A stretch of DNA of 64,000 nucleotides from Phytophthora sp. 'mugwort'. Lineage: Eukaryota > Oomycota > Peronosporomycetes > Peronosporales > Peronosporaceae. Each line of letters opens with the position of its first letter. Within the stretch, counting starts at the first letter, position 1. The stretch covers positions 248,001-312,000 of the forward strand of contig JAUCEF010000018.1 of NCBI GenBank assembly GCA_033558025.1, in the 5' to 3' direction. Below are positions 42,000 through 53,589 of this stretch, piece by piece. Position numbers and translations under genes: made by a program. The notes beneath the pieces were generated by a model. It saw only the letters and a program-made list of their open reading frames with translations, was not told the DNA's origin and made no database searches.

Positions 42000-43280
42000 G
42001 TGTACTCCGTCGCAGAGTACAATTATCCGATAATCCAGTTTTATTTCGTCTGAGTATACACAATTATTTCCAACATTTGGAAAATTCCGGACTATTCCAG
42101 AAATAAGCAGGAATAAGTTTCCCTACCCTTAACGGAAAATGATTGGACGAAACTACAGTATGACACCGTTTGGATATCCTCCATTGCTGTGGGGAGGAAA
42201 GTACTTCAATAGGAGGCGGTCTTCTGGACTGGATATAGTTATCCTACAATAATATTCTTATCATACAATATTTATTCCAGGAATGTGTACCGGTCGGTAT
42301 CATGTGGCCACAATCACTTTATTAAACCGGTTTGTGGCGTTAAATCGTCGTCCTGTCCCGGTATCTCCTCCATCAAGATTATTCGGGCATTTCAACATGG
42401 TTTCGTATTCTAACGAAGCATCCGATGAACGCTTCTGGGTAGCTACAATCGAGTTCTACCTCTGCTTATTCGCCACTCATTTTCAGTGTTAAGCACTCCA
42501 ATTTTGCAACATTCGCCATGTCTTGCAAGCTTCAACAGCGCCAACTGCGGTTTTAACCCTTTCGCGATCGTCCTCACATAACTATAGTATACAAAATTAA
42601 GATATTTCAATAAAACGAGGCAAAATGTTTCGCTTTGAGGTCGTGATGGGCACCTCACTTAAGAACGCAGCTATACGACACTGCAGTGACAGTCCCAAAA
42701 CGCGGTAGGTACTCGTTATAAGGAGGAATTTTGCCTCCTTCTATGACGTTGTGGTACGCATCTCGTTTGAGCTGATTTGGTCAGGCCCTTTCATATAGTT
42801 TATTGGGCCAGTCAGAAGCAGCTATGGGTTTCTGTGAAATTCCCATCGCATATGGTGTGCATCACATAGTTATGTACGCATCATCAACTGCTGTGTCTTG
42901 GGTCAGCCTAATGGCATCGCCTACGGGCTGATGCCGCGCCATTATTATTCAAAAATTGGCGCGAAATCGCACCAGCCCGTGTTTGAAGAAACATACCCTG
43001 CTACTAACAAGCGATTATTGATGCTGATGCCAGCTAGGTAACTAAAGTGAAGAGTCTCTGCTGTTCTAGCAACAGCCACAGTGGCAACTGGATTTCATAG
43101 CCATCCCACTCCAGCTATTGGGAAACGGGTATGTATTTGGTTTGATTATACTTTGCATCTTGTTGCTCACGTCCATCAAACGGCATTAAATAGATTTGTA
43201 AACATATCCACTCTATATATTGATCTGTAGAAGTTTATAGCATTCAGGTATGGAATACCCGCTTGTATACTGCAACTTTT
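42000..43280. other. No gene; contains the left TTAA terminus
   Basis: AT-rich non-coding sequence. TTAA followed by CCCTTTCGCG is at 42,553-42,566. A small hairpin AAGGAGG/CCTCCTT lies at 42,719-42,739. Confidence 0.5.
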
Positions 43281-43281
43281 A

Positions 43282-44110
43282 ATGTTACAAATCGACGGAC
43301 GCCAGGCCGTTCATTTCCTGATTTTCTCCCTCACGCATATGCCGCCCAAACGTGCGCTTGAGCAAGCCCAGCGCGGAGAGCGGAAACTCCGGCGAACTTC
43401 TAAGGGCAGTGCAGAGGTGCAAGATGATGGAGGCCACCTTCGACTTTCGCAGCGTCTGGAGGGAGCTAAAAGTGGCTGGATAGACGTCGAAGCCGCCGCG
43501 TGGTCTCGATACCAGGTACCGTTATGTGTTGCCCGGAGGAGATGCTAATGGGCAGGAGGGGGTGGATTTCCTTCTTGGAAAGGAAAATGTCTTAAGGCAC
43601 TTTGTAAAGAACGGTGGGTGGGACGCCTCGATACATTCCATAGCTCGTCTAATTCTATATGCAAGTTGTTTCATATCAGCGATGTTCCTATAGCTGTCAC
43701 GCCTTTATTCAATACTGACGGATGTGTCACAAGCAGAAAACTACCCGTCGCGACGCCAGCCATCGACACTGCGGACTACAACATTTCGACTGGACTGCCG
43801 ATCGGTCGAAGCCGTGACAACGTCCGTGCACGCGAAAGCGGAGGTCAGTGTGGCGCTACTGACGGTGAAAGCGGCGTACCGGGGAATGGCAGAGTCGATG
43901 AAGATGTGCAAGGTGGTGAGTTGGGTACCGCCAAAGCCGTGGTGGCCAAGTCTGTGAATGCCCCCGGGCGAGCGGCCAGTCATGGACGAGGAAGTGGCCG
44001 TGGACGCGATCAAGGCGTCAGACTGGCGATACTGACGTCGGTCAAGGCGTACCAGTCAGCGGGCGAGGCGGGGATTGTGGGCAGGCTGATGAGTCGGGAG
44101 GCGCCGGCGC
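43282..44110 (+). pseudogene. Probable N-terminal part of the piggyBac transposase ORF
   Basis: Around 43,430-43,620 one frame reads FDFRSVWRELKVAGWTSKPP, then YRYVLPGGDANGQEGVDFLL and LRHFVKNGGW. This is a small domain (W-x2-L-x3-GW ... YV-PGG ... G-x-D-F) that I associate with oomycete transposon ORFs, piggyBac among them. The next 400 bases, in other frames, are Gly/Arg-rich. The ORF is frameshifted and ends where tandem GTAG-rich sequence and a tRNA-like unit begin. The piggyBac catalytic part resumes after 46,494, suggesting that the intervening 2.3 kb was inserted. The domain assignment is from memory of pattern and is tentative. Confidence 0.4.
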
Positions 44111-44112
44111 CG

Positions 44113-44190
44113 TAGTATTAGTAGGAGTAGACTAGTAGTAGCTGTAGAGTAGAAGTAGCCGTAGCGTAAGAATAAACGTAGTACCCTTTT
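44113..44190. repeat. GTAG-rich low-complexity tract
   Basis: An irregular run of GTAG/TAGTAG units. On the minus strand it reads as TAC-rich sequence of the kind found at LINE 3' tails. A second similar tract lies at 45,310-45,410. Confidence 0.5.
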
Positions 44191-44193
44191 CGA

Positions 44194-44258
44194 CACCATC
44201 AGCTCCGGAAAGAGCGCCCGGCTTGCCGGGAAGTGAGGTTCGACTCCTCGGGTGGTGA
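44194..44258 (+). other. tRNA-like sequence with a perfect B box, probable SINE head
   Basis: Acceptor arms CACCATC / GGTGGTG pair fully (one G-U). The D arm is GCTC / GAGC with a 6-nt loop, and the middle stem CCCGG / CCGGG has only a 4-nt loop. The T arm TGAGG / CCTCG has loop TTCGACT, giving the B box GGTTCGACTCC, identical to the RNA polymerase III consensus. At 65 nt it lacks a 7-nt anticodon loop and a full variable region, so it cannot be a working tRNA. It fits a tRNA-derived SINE head or a decayed tRNA. Confidence 0.5.
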
Positions 44259-45309
44259 CGTGGCTGCGGCCCTTAATTGTGGCGGTCCTTTATACCAAAT
44301 GGACGGCAATGGCGCTGGGGTATATGAAACTTCAGCCCCCGTGATCCAGCAAGGTGTATCTGTTGATGTCTGCAACTTAAGCCTTGCCGTCGATGGCAAG
44401 ATGTCTGCCCTTGGGAGAGAAGGGGGAGCTCGGCGATGGGGCCTCTTGACGTTGGTTTCGACCGTGTTGGAACCGCAATTATAAAACCCCGAACACGGAA
44501 AGCTTGGAGTGATGACCGACCGCTGGGCATATACTTGGCGAGAGGGGTTCGTCGATGTTAGATAAGACCGGATGATAGCAGCAAGAGTTTGGGTCTGAAA
44601 GACTCGGAGCGCAGCTTGATGGGCCAGTTAATCGACATTGAGGATCGTCGCGAAGAATAGAAACTAAGAGATCCCAGTTTCGTTTATTACGTTCGGGCCG
44701 TGAACCGTATCCACCACATGATGCCTGGAACTCGGCGCTTGAAAGAGGTTGACATTAACGGGGTGAGATCCGTTCATGTTGGTCTCTTGTTCATGCTGGT
44801 CGAAGGAGCTTGCAATATGCTGTTTGCTGTCATGGCCGGGTTTGTAGAGTGCTCAACACTTGAAGATCTGGTCCGTGGCGGGAAATTGCACTCAGATGCA
44901 CACGACTTTTGATGCGAAATTCCCATCTGAAATTCTAACACGTTAACGCTTGCCTGGAGTCTCCCAAAGGGGGGGGGACGTTTTCAACATTGCGTTGCTG
45001 CGCGATGACGAGACCAATAGTGGGGGTTGGCCGATTGAATTTGGATGGGTGCCTTGCTGATGAGCCGAGCAGGTAGCACTGTTCGGTGAAGCTCAAGGTT
45101 TTTAAACTTACCAAAACCAGCACGAGAGCGTGTTACCCCCTTTATTTTTTTTTCCGGCCTGGATGGTATTGCCTTGACGCGGTGGGCCGGCTTTTCCACT
45201 AAACAATAACAACAGGAATTGCGCGCTCTGCGTTCCCCCAAGGGTTCGTATTTGAGTGGTTTGGCTTCTGCCACTCAATTCAAGAACAAGGCGGCGACGA
45301 CGATGAACA

Positions 45310-45410
45310 GGGTCGCGTAGCGTAGACTACGAAGTTGTAGCGTGATATCCCTAAGTATAGATGTAGCGAAACGTAGTCGTAGCCAGTAGGGTAGTCCAGA
45401 TAGCTAGTTG
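45310..45410 (-). repeat. TAC-rich tail after the LINE remnant
   Basis: The plus strand is rich in GTAG/GTAGCG. On the minus strand this follows directly after the LINE coding remnant, as expected for its 3' end. It may mark the insertion point of the LINE. Confidence 0.4.
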
Positions 45411-45433
45411 TCGAGATAACCCTGAAAATTGAG

Positions 45434-46202
45434 TTAGGGCTTCACAAAAACTGTTGTAACTTCTGAAGTGTTTGCTTGATGGCGGGGGTTATTAGTACTA
45501 ATCACCATTTCCAATACTCTTCCCACTTGGTCAACCAGAGATACCCACTTCTTGTTTCCTTTAATCATTGCGTGAGAACGGACCTTGCGGAGATGACGTC
45601 GAATATAAGCCGACGCGTGATGGTGTACAATGGCGATGAAGTCGAAACTTCCGGGTTGTAAAGCCTCTTGTTTCGATGGAGCCAAAGTGATCGCAAGACG
45701 CAACACCGTACTACAGAGAAAGTGAGTTGAATTGCATACTCTCCATACTGTCGAACTGTAGCTGGCCGAAGGCGAATAGCGCCTGGAAAGCCAATCCACT
45801 GCCATCCGGAATCTCATACAATGAGAGCTTCGAAAGGCGGAAGGAAATGTCCCATTGATATTGATCCACGGGACAAGTCCAAAAGAGATGTTCGGCATCT
45901 TCGACGGTAGCACACCCGTGGACACATTCACTGGACGTGAGTACTTGTGTGCGCCAGCCAAATTTATATCGAAAACCCAAGGCGTTGTGCTGAAGGCGAA
46001 ATTTGAGATCCGAACAGACCGGAAGCACAAGACGGTCCCAACTAAGTTCCTGTCGCCATGTGTCCTTCGGAGGCTCAAAGTCTTTGAGCCCAAGCTGCTC
46101 CATGCGTAGTTTAGGAACATGCTGGTTAGCCCGTGCTTTCAGAATTAACTTGACAAAGTCCGGTTGGTCATGTCGACAAGTAAATGACCATCTAGACTCC
46201 AT
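45434..46202 (-). pseudogene. Non-LTR retrotransposon (LINE) C-terminal remnant
   Basis: The minus-strand frame 45,711-46,202 reads KFRLQHNALGFRYKFGWRTQ, then SSECVHGCATVEDAEHLFWT followed by CPVDQYQW. This is the zf-RVT zinc-binding module (C-x3-C ... H-x4-C) that ends the ORF2 of L1/Tad-type LINEs. A shift near 45,720 leads to the tail (45,434-45,720) with ASAYIRRHLRKVRSHAMIKG. No reverse transcriptase motif is present, so it is a 5'-truncated copy, as is usual for LINE insertions. It runs antisense to the piggyBac ORF and probably interrupted it. Confidence 0.65.
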
Positions 46203-46271
46203 TCATGCGTTGCCGATTCAATCGGAAGCGGACGAATTAGACCAAAGTATGGACCATCCGGCGGGGAAAGC

Positions 46272-46287
46272 GGGGGGGGGGGGGGGG
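46272..46287 (+). repeat. G16 homopolymer
   Basis: Sixteen consecutive G. Length may be an assembly approximation. It could form a G-quadruplex. Confidence 0.7.
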
Positions 46288-46493
46288 TCGGTCGGGGGCG
46301 AGGAAACGGCCGGGGACGTGGTCGAGGAGGTCGGTGTGGTGATACCGACGCCGCTGAAGGTGTACCAGTTGGTGGGAAAGGTGGTGATGTGATTCATGCC
46401 TGCGCCGTGGTGGACAAGACCGTGAGCGATGCCGGGTAAGTGGCTGAACGTAATGGTGGTGTAGGTGAGTGTTTTTAAGCTGACAGTGTTTGA

Positions 46494-49089
46494 ATGGACA
46501 GAGCTGTTGACAGCAATGACATGGTGACTGTCTCGACGGGTGAAATCGCGACAGTGTGGATTAACAGCGGGTGGGGTAGTGCATGGTGGAATGATACGGC
46601 AACTACAACAGATCCGGGTGGCGTGACCAGTAGTGCTTCACAACAGTCTGTCAATGACGCAGAGCAGGCCGCCGACGTCGGGTCCTCAGATAGACATACT
46701 GCGCCGTCGACGCCGATCGCCACTACAAGGGTTGCTGGGAGAAACGATGGTGGTCCCGAAGCAAATGGTGCAGCTTCCAGTAGAGTGAATCGAACACCAC
46801 CACCGCTGCTACGCGATGTATCTCAAGAAGATGGCAGCGCATTCGCCGTCTGAAGAGCCATTGATGAAGCACAAGGTCTACCGATGTGTTGGAACGGGTT
46901 ATATTGTTGGGCGTATGTGCCGGCTGGTAAAAAAGCCGAGGAACGTGTCGTTGTTCCAGGTGATGTGGTTGGACAGTCAATTTCAGGCCGCCATCGAAGT
47001 GACGAACCTTGCACTTGTTCAGCACGGTGTACAAAATTACTAGGCGCTGACACAGCTACCCGACAAACCGGCGTGGAAGGATTTGACTGAGAACGTGGTG
47101 GATGGTGAGCTGCGCATGGATTCTCTTCTGGATGAACTAGAAATTTGCAGGAAACAGCTTCTACCTATGAGATGCTCGATGCAGAACGGTTGCGCCAACT
47201 AGTCTCGCAGAAGTGGAAGTCGTAAGAAGTATGTGATTCAAACCCGATGCCGAGATGGAACGATCGGCCGATTTGTACGAGCCCGCAGATGAAACTGCGG
47301 CAACACGATTGTTACCGCAGTACCATCCTGTATTTGCCCACTCGGCACCCTCCTGCTTTTCGCGTATAGTCATGTCTTCATCTGGAACCAGGCGGTGATG
47401 GAGACGAATCAGTATGCTGCCATCAAGAACATTAAAATCACGAAACACTTCAGCTAGGAGGAACTCATGTCTCTTTTTGGTATCATGTTTTACACGACCT
47501 TGACTGGTAAGGGGGGAATACGCGAATTACTGGGGGCCACAGACGGAAGATGCAATATTCGGCGGTTCGTCTACCAGCTTAGACAACGTCATGAGTCTGA
47601 GTAGTTTCAAGTTGCTCCAACGGTGCCTCAGTTTACGGGTGCGGCGGTGGAACGCGACCCGGCGGCGGCTCGTATCCGGCCTCTACTGAATCTCCTGGAA
47701 TGCACTGGTGGTCGCTTCGTCGAGTTGGGCGTGATTTAGCTCTGGACGAAGCAAGTATTGCTTGCCGGTATCGCCACGGACGGCACCACATCGTCTTCAA
47801 CCCACAGAAGCCCTGGGGTAAATACCACTTTCGGATGTATGTGGTTTGCTGTGCAACAACATGGATTGCCCTTTTTAATTACCGGTTGCACTGCACCGAT
47901 AGCGATATCTCCGACCGTCTGGAGCACGCCGTGAGTCAATATCAGGTCCAAGAACTCCGGGATGAGCTTGACATGGTGCAAAATTTCGCAAACACGTCCT
48001 GGAAGTTATGAGGCCATATTTTTATTCTCAATGTATTATTAACATGGATAATTACTACACTAGTGTTCAGCTGCTGCTGGAAATGCGGTTGGAAGGGTTG
48101 TATGGACGTGGAACGGTTCGCGGTGGTAGCAGGCACTTCCCAAAGCACGTCGTATTGCAGAAAGAAGAGTCGACCCGAGGTGACTATCAACAGGCGGTAT
48201 CAATTGACCACAGCAGGCTGGCCGCCACTTGGTGTGATGGCAGTATCGTTACTATGGTTTCAAACGTGGATACCTCATCAATTACGACTGTCAGGCGACG
48301 GGTTGGAAATGTGGCTCGCGAGTTTCCTGCACCAACGTGCATTTTGGAATACAACCGGCACATGCAAGGCGTTGACCGCTTGGATCAACTTCGGACCAGG
48401 TTCGCGCTTGCTGATGGGCACTCATACAAACGGTTGCACAAGAACCTAGCTGTTGCCTTTATTGACATGGCGCGTGCTAACGCATATTTGTCGCGGCAGC
48501 TGGCGATCGACACTACAAGGGACCGTGAATCCCATCGGACATTTCTGACTCAACTTGTTTCCGAACTAATATCGGAGAAGTGGCGAGACGCTCCAAGTGA
48601 CGAGAGAATGGCATTCTGCACAAGCTTAGAGACCACCACCGCTACTACGTCTATGAGAACGGCCAATGCCCGGCTAATGTTTCGCCAGTTCAGAATAGCC
48701 CTCACACAAATGTGCAAGTCGGTGTCGTCTAAGCAAACGTTCCATGGAGCCGGAAGGAAACGCCGTCAATGCATCGTTGTCGATATGAGGGCAGGTATCC
48801 TATGGAGGTAATGGACTATTGCGTCACCCACAGTGTGTGCTTGTGTCGGGTGGTACACATTCATGTTGAGACGGCATTCACGTGCTCCGAGTCGCCGTGG
48901 ACATGCTGGGATAAGTATCACAGATACTACCTCCAGCAAGGCCTCTTCTCAGCCAACGGGAACGTTCGAACATCATCCAGCCTTGCCAAACTGAAGAAGC
49001 AGCACAGTGCAAGTAGTGCCGACGCTGATGATGCAGCAGATAGTTCTCGGAGTGACCACAGCAAAGCAGTAAGATCGATAATATTGTGA
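46494..49089 (+). pseudogene. PiggyBac transposase, catalytic and C-terminal parts
   Basis: Plus-strand pieces in order: a disordered N-terminal stretch (46,494-46,853); KVYRCVGTGYIVGRMCRLVK (46,870-46,940); LALDEASIACRYRHGRHHIV and KPWGKYHFRMYVVC (47,740-47,850), holding the first catalytic Asp of the DDE_Tnp_1_7 family; INMDNYYTSVQLLLEMRLEG and ATWCDGSIVTMVSN (48,030-48,270), with the second Asp; and YNRHMQGVDRLDQLRTRFAL (48,345-48,415), with the third. The end has a Cys-rich tail (TCWDKYHRYYLQQGLFSANG). Stops and frameshifts at about 47,040, 47,220-47,700 and 48,005 inactivate it. The frame 48,008-48,811 alone is 267 residues long, so decay is moderate. Confidence 0.8.
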
Positions 49090-49367
49090 ATGAAAGTGCT
49101 CTACTGGTGTTCAATCTACTTGTTGGAACTTGATCTGATGTCTGTTTGCACTGGTATATGCACTAATATATTGTTTGCGCATGTGTATATATACTGATTT
49201 CACTATATTGCTTGCACAGGTGTATATGTACTGATTCCACTATGGTAAAAAGATTTCTGGTAAAAGACTTTACGTGCCTACAAGGACGGCAGCGCTGAAC
49301 AGGCTGGAAATCCAGGTACTCATCGTGGCCGTGGCTACGGTGTTGAAGACCCGAGCGGCGGGGGCTG

Positions 49368-49870
49368 AATGGCACCTTCTACATCATGGTGAAAGGCACC
49401 GTGTGGTGGACGTCGAGCATGGGCGGGATTACGGATCCGGAGAATGAGCTCATGGCGTTCCAGCACGGCAACTATTTCTTTGAGCCGCGTAGGTTGGTGA
49501 GCGTTGGGACCTGCTCTGCGACCACGCCGGATACCTCAATATGGACGACTTCAGTTTTGTAAAGCACGTGCCATAATTACCGCAATGGTGCGCTCTACAA
49601 ACGCTCCTTCACGTTGTGCGGTACCCTTGGGTAGTTTGTTCTGGAGCTTGTCCTGAATAGAGGCCACGGCAAGGCGGTGGACCACTGGGCGCTCCGATCC
49701 CTGCACTACGAACTCATTGCCGGCCGCACGTCGTTCCAGCGCAACGACCAGAAGAAGCTTTTCGAAAAAGATCGTCCAGGGACGCGCCATGGTGAAGTTA
49801 CCACCCCGACGCCAAGGACCTTGACATTAAGCTGCTCGAGACGATCCCGGCGCTGCGTATCGGCTCGCTG
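49368..49870 (+). pseudogene. Cyclic-nucleotide-dependent (PKG-like) kinase fragment
   Basis: NGTFYIMVKGTVWW, then ENELMAFQHGNYFFEP is the beta-barrel and phosphate-binding region of a cNMP-binding domain. After a gap, TLCGTLG-stop-FVLELVLN then GHGKAVDHWALRSLHYELIA aligns with the AGC/PKG activation segment and helix F. It carries an in-frame stop and Leu-Gly in place of the usual Pro-Glu. QRNDQKKLFEK follows, then a frameshift. The kinase N-lobe and catalytic loop are missing between the two pieces, so about 200 residues are deleted. It is a captured or relic host gene fragment between transposon remnants. Confidence 0.6.
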
Positions 49871-50070
49871 ATCAGCGGCATAGCCAAAACGATTACAATG
49901 CCAACCCGATCATTGGTGTACCGCTTGCAGTTGTACACACGGCGCTGGATTCTTCTGTCATATACCGTCCACCACGTTCTTGTTCTGCCACGCCAGCACG
50001 CCACTCTCGTGATCAGCGCCAACCTGCTCTGTTGTCCTAGGATTCGGCTTCTTGTGCGCTATTTTAATGG

Positions 50071-50587
50071 CTAACGTCGTAAGTAGACGTAGATTGGTAG
50101 AGGTGCGGACTTCCAACTGCCGTTCCCGTAAATAGTTCTTTCCAGTCCCCACTTCATGCAGAAAATGTTACGGCAGGATGGGCGATGATGGGGGCAGTAG
50201 CGTGAAGTAGAGACAATCAGATGGCCATTTCGCATGCGTGTCAGATTCCAGAAAGACTTGGCGTCTTCCTGAAATAGGAAATCGTTCAGGAATATGATCG
50301 TAGCATCTACAACCGGGGACCGTGACGAAAGTGGGTGTCCAAAACATCGTCTTGTAGAAGGCGAACTTGCGCAGTAGCAGTAGACCTGAAGCATGGGCAC
50401 GCAGGCACACTGTCCCCTTGTGAGCTACATTCACCCGCTTCTCAATTCTCAAACCCTTGTGAGTCTTCGTCTGAAATGCGAAGTGCATGACGACATTCCC
50501 CAGCCCAGCACCGACGGCGAGGAAAACGTCATCTTGCTCCACGTGCCCAATGGCCTCGATAAATTTTAATATTGTTGCAGGCAACAC
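50071..50587 (-). pseudogene. DOT1-like histone methyltransferase fragment
   Basis: Minus strand: ILKFIEAIGHVEQDDVFLAV followed by GAGLGNVVMHFAFQT and RIEKR. This is the SAM-binding motif I region of DOT1-type H3K79 methyltransferases (D-x-F-x-D-x-G-x-G-x-G-x-V, then the E of motif II). The second Asp is Ala here. A frameshift near 50,300 leads to ATIIFLNDFLFQEDAKSF, matching the N-N/D-F/Y-x-F motif, and GHLIVSTSRYCP. Only the catalytic core remnant is present and the ORF is broken. DOT1-like genes are numerous in Phytophthora; whether this copy is host-derived cargo or a transposon gene is unclear. Confidence 0.55.
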
Positions 50588-50599
50588 TTCTCCAGCATT

Positions 50600-51430
50600 A
50601 TATTAGTCTTCCCCGCTTTTGCCGTACATCTGCCGTTGTAACACCGCTGAAAATGGTGATGATCGCGTGCTCAGCTTCTCTTGGTATCAATAGTCGAAAT
50701 TGTGCAGCACTTGGCTCTGGCGAACCGACGGTGAAAAAGCACGGAGGGAAGCGAGCCAAATACTTCCCGTATGTTTTTTAAGCGCGGAGGCGCATCTCGA
50801 GCTGCTGTGGAGATCGGTTGCGCGTCATCTTTCTCGTCTCGTCCTTCCAAACAACTTGGGCGCTCTGATGATCAGACTCGAAAGCAAGCGCCACAAGTTT
50901 CTTGTCCTCCTTACCCGTAAATGAAGTGCGCATCGATGGCTGGTAGGATAGATAATGAAGCCGAGCATTCGACCTAGTTTTTGTATGCTTAGTATGGGTA
51001 AGCTTTGCGGTAGTCATTGGTGGATACACATGTGTGTAAACTGGGCAAATCTAGCTACACATCAATCCTAAGATTGATTTGCCCAGTTTTCCTGTCGCCT
51101 TGAGTTGCGTTTCGCGTGATTAACCGCGAAATCCACATCAACCGGGCACAAAAAGGCAAGGCTAAGCTGAATTTGCTGTTAAATTTTCAGTAGTCGCACC
51201 AAACAGACAACCTATTTAAAATACCTTATAATGCGTCCCCGAATCCATCATGCGGGGCAGCACAGTAAACTCTGGAAAACACAGAAATAATAGGGAGCTT
51301 CACATATAAAGTGTGGCCGCACACAGTACAAAACATTGATTACACAGCACTTTGCGAATCCTAATATATATCCGTACAGCAAATCTATCTTTTTGTGAAT
51401 TACAGCCAATCGAACAAGTTCATTTGAGTG
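50600..51430. other. No gene; contains a 52-bp hairpin
   Basis: No recognisable ORF. A strong inverted repeat lies at 51,038-51,089 (separate entry). Confidence 0.5.
51038..51089. repeat. Perfect 14-bp inverted repeat hairpin
   Basis: AAACTGGGCAAATC (51,038-51,051) and GATTTGCCCAGTTT (51,076-51,089) are exact inverse complements with 24 bases between. A smaller inner pair ATCAATC/GATTGAT overlaps. It lies about 400 bp before the MULE remnant and could be a transposon end or miniature element. Confidence 0.75.
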
Positions 51431-53100
51431 ATACGTACGAGGGGGGCAGTCAAAGAGAGAGGAGCGAGAAGAGAAGAACACGGGGGTCGATCCAAGGACG
51501 GCCACAGCTGAGAAGGGGAGCAGCGCGTGACAGATACGGAGAGAGGCGTCGGAGGCAACCATGCCACGCAAGCTACCCTGGAAGGAGGTCGTGGCAGGCG
51601 TGAGCCCATCGGCGACGGAAACGAGTTCCTGGAGACGTTTAAGGCTTTCAAGGTCTCACACAGTCAACCTAGTACGTGCTACATTTGCCCGAACCATTGC
51701 TGCATTCTATGCAGTATATTTGTTGGTGTGTGCTTCGGGGAAGTGCAAGCAATAAGCGCCGACAACTAAGTGCCCTTGGCGCGGAAAAGTGTTGATATGC
51801 GAGCGACCCAATACCATGTCGATTATTGAGCTGTACGACCATTTTAAATTTGCGGCAGACGCGCGTAAGAAGGTGATACCGCTTCGACAAAAAGGTTTTG
51901 TAAGGAGCCGGCTGCGCAAAGTCTAAAACCAGGCCGGATTCGCAACGCCTTGAAAATCAAGATGCAACTAGCTCAGACTGCCGCACCCACACTTCGGATG
52001 GTGCAGAACCTGGTAAACGACTACTCGCGCTCGACACTTGGCAACAATGATCGCTTCAGTGAAATCGTGGAGATGGTTCAGGACGCAGCATTTACGGGCC
52101 AGGAAGAGGAACGCAGCCGTTTATGTTTGGACGGAATCTGGATGATCACAACAAACGGATAGTGGGCAACGGTTCGGATACGAAGCCATTTTTAGTGGGC
52201 GTGACGTCGCGTACGCTGATGAAGCGGCTGGATCGAGACCCAAGATCGTTCATATTGCGCATAGATGCCACGTTAAGCTGAATCAAGTTGGCTATCCAGT
52301 GCTGGTAGTTGGAATGTCGGACCGCCAGTGTCGATCTCATTTGTCCGCGATGGTAGTGCTCTCCCAGGTTGTGGAGGGTATGTACACCAAGGCTTTAGCC
52401 GCGTTGCGGCGCGTGTTTGCTGCTGTTACTCACAAACCACTGAGGGTTTGCAACGTGATGGTTGACGCAGACAATGCTCAGTTCAATGCTGTCCGCGCGG
52501 TCATCGGTCGCGACAACCAGTATGCCTACCTGATGTTTTTTTCCACGTGATGAAGAACGTAAACGAAAGATTCAAGGTACTGGACAACCGTACGGCGAAT
52601 GAAATACGCAAGGACATTTATGACCTTCACTTTGCCGAAAGTCCTGCGGATTTTCTCCGTATGTGGTGCGCCATATTGCCAAGCTGGAGAAGTGAAGTCA
52701 CTACCGCTACATTTGCTGAGTACTTCAAAAAGGTGTGGCTAAGTGGAAATTTTGTCCGTTGGCAATGCTTCCAAACACCAAGTGCGTTTGCAACGATGAA
52801 CAGGAGGCAAAGTTCCAGTTACAAAATGCGAATCCATCCGAGTATTCGTTTGACGCGTAGTCTATTGTGAAGGTGCTCTCGTTTCCCGCATTGACGGCAT
52901 GTCATGCGGTGAATGAAGGTAAACGCGAACCTGCAAACGTGCTTGTGCACCTCCTTTTTGCAATGCGTCACCGCTGTTTTGAGGGCTGCAACAAAAACGA
53001 GATGCTAGTCAATCGAAGCACGTATCGAAAGCGGTGCCGGGTCAACGTACAAACAACTGGTCGTCCTACAATAAGTGGTCATGCTCTGGCGGTGGAATAA
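51430..53100 (+). pseudogene. Mutator-like (MULE) transposase remnant
   Basis: Pieces in order: RIRNALKIKMQLAQTAAPTL then MVQNLVNDYSRSTLGNNDRF (51,936-52,060); GNGSDTKPFLVGVTSRTLMK and FILRIDATLS (52,165-52,280), the start of the MULE domain with its first Asp; a shift, then LNQVGYPVLVVGMSDRQCRS (52,280-52,330); VVEGMYTKALAALRRVFAAV and MVDADNAQFNAVRAVIG (52,360-52,505), with the second catalytic Asp; a shift, then VMKNVNERFKVLDNRTANEI (52,545-52,605); and WLSGNFVRWQCFQTP. The last piece before 53,100 is the region after the catalytic core. At least four frameshifts inactivate it. The N-terminal WRKY/FAR1-type zinc domain may correspond to 51,560-51,720. Confidence 0.75.
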
Positions 53101-53589
53101 ATAGTTCGCAGGCGTCCCACATCATCAATATGGCCTGGACAGAACAGTAGACCACTAAAGTACGAAGTATCGCATCGAGCTACACGTTGTATTGCCGCTT
53201 TCTAATGATATCGGCTAGATAGCGTTGCTGTGCTCGAGTTACAACATACGTCAGCATTTACGCGCAAAAGATTTCATAGAGTTAGGAACTCCCACATGAT
53301 CAATACATCTGAGTTGACATTTGTTTCATGCTTGCATTCCACAAAACCACAACAGGATCACTGTGTATTGCCGGTTATACACTATAAGAACTTTGCAGCA
53401 GAGCTGTGACCCATTGGATGTATATGCTATGGTGCTGCCGCTACACATACACACCCACGTCGTGAACATATGGATACTTTATGTATGATATATATGTAAG
53501 CAACGTGGCCGCGCTATCAACATGAATCGGCGCTATTTTATATTTTCCTCGGGGCAAATGGGTCCCACGCAGCCTGGCTGATTGCAGCT
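53101..53589. other. No gene recognised
   Basis: AT-rich spacer after the MULE remnant, with no coding signal. Confidence 0.5.

Noticed and set aside
44972..44982. Short G-run as a regulatory quadruplex
   Set aside because: An isolated homopolymer in a repeat, with no gene context.
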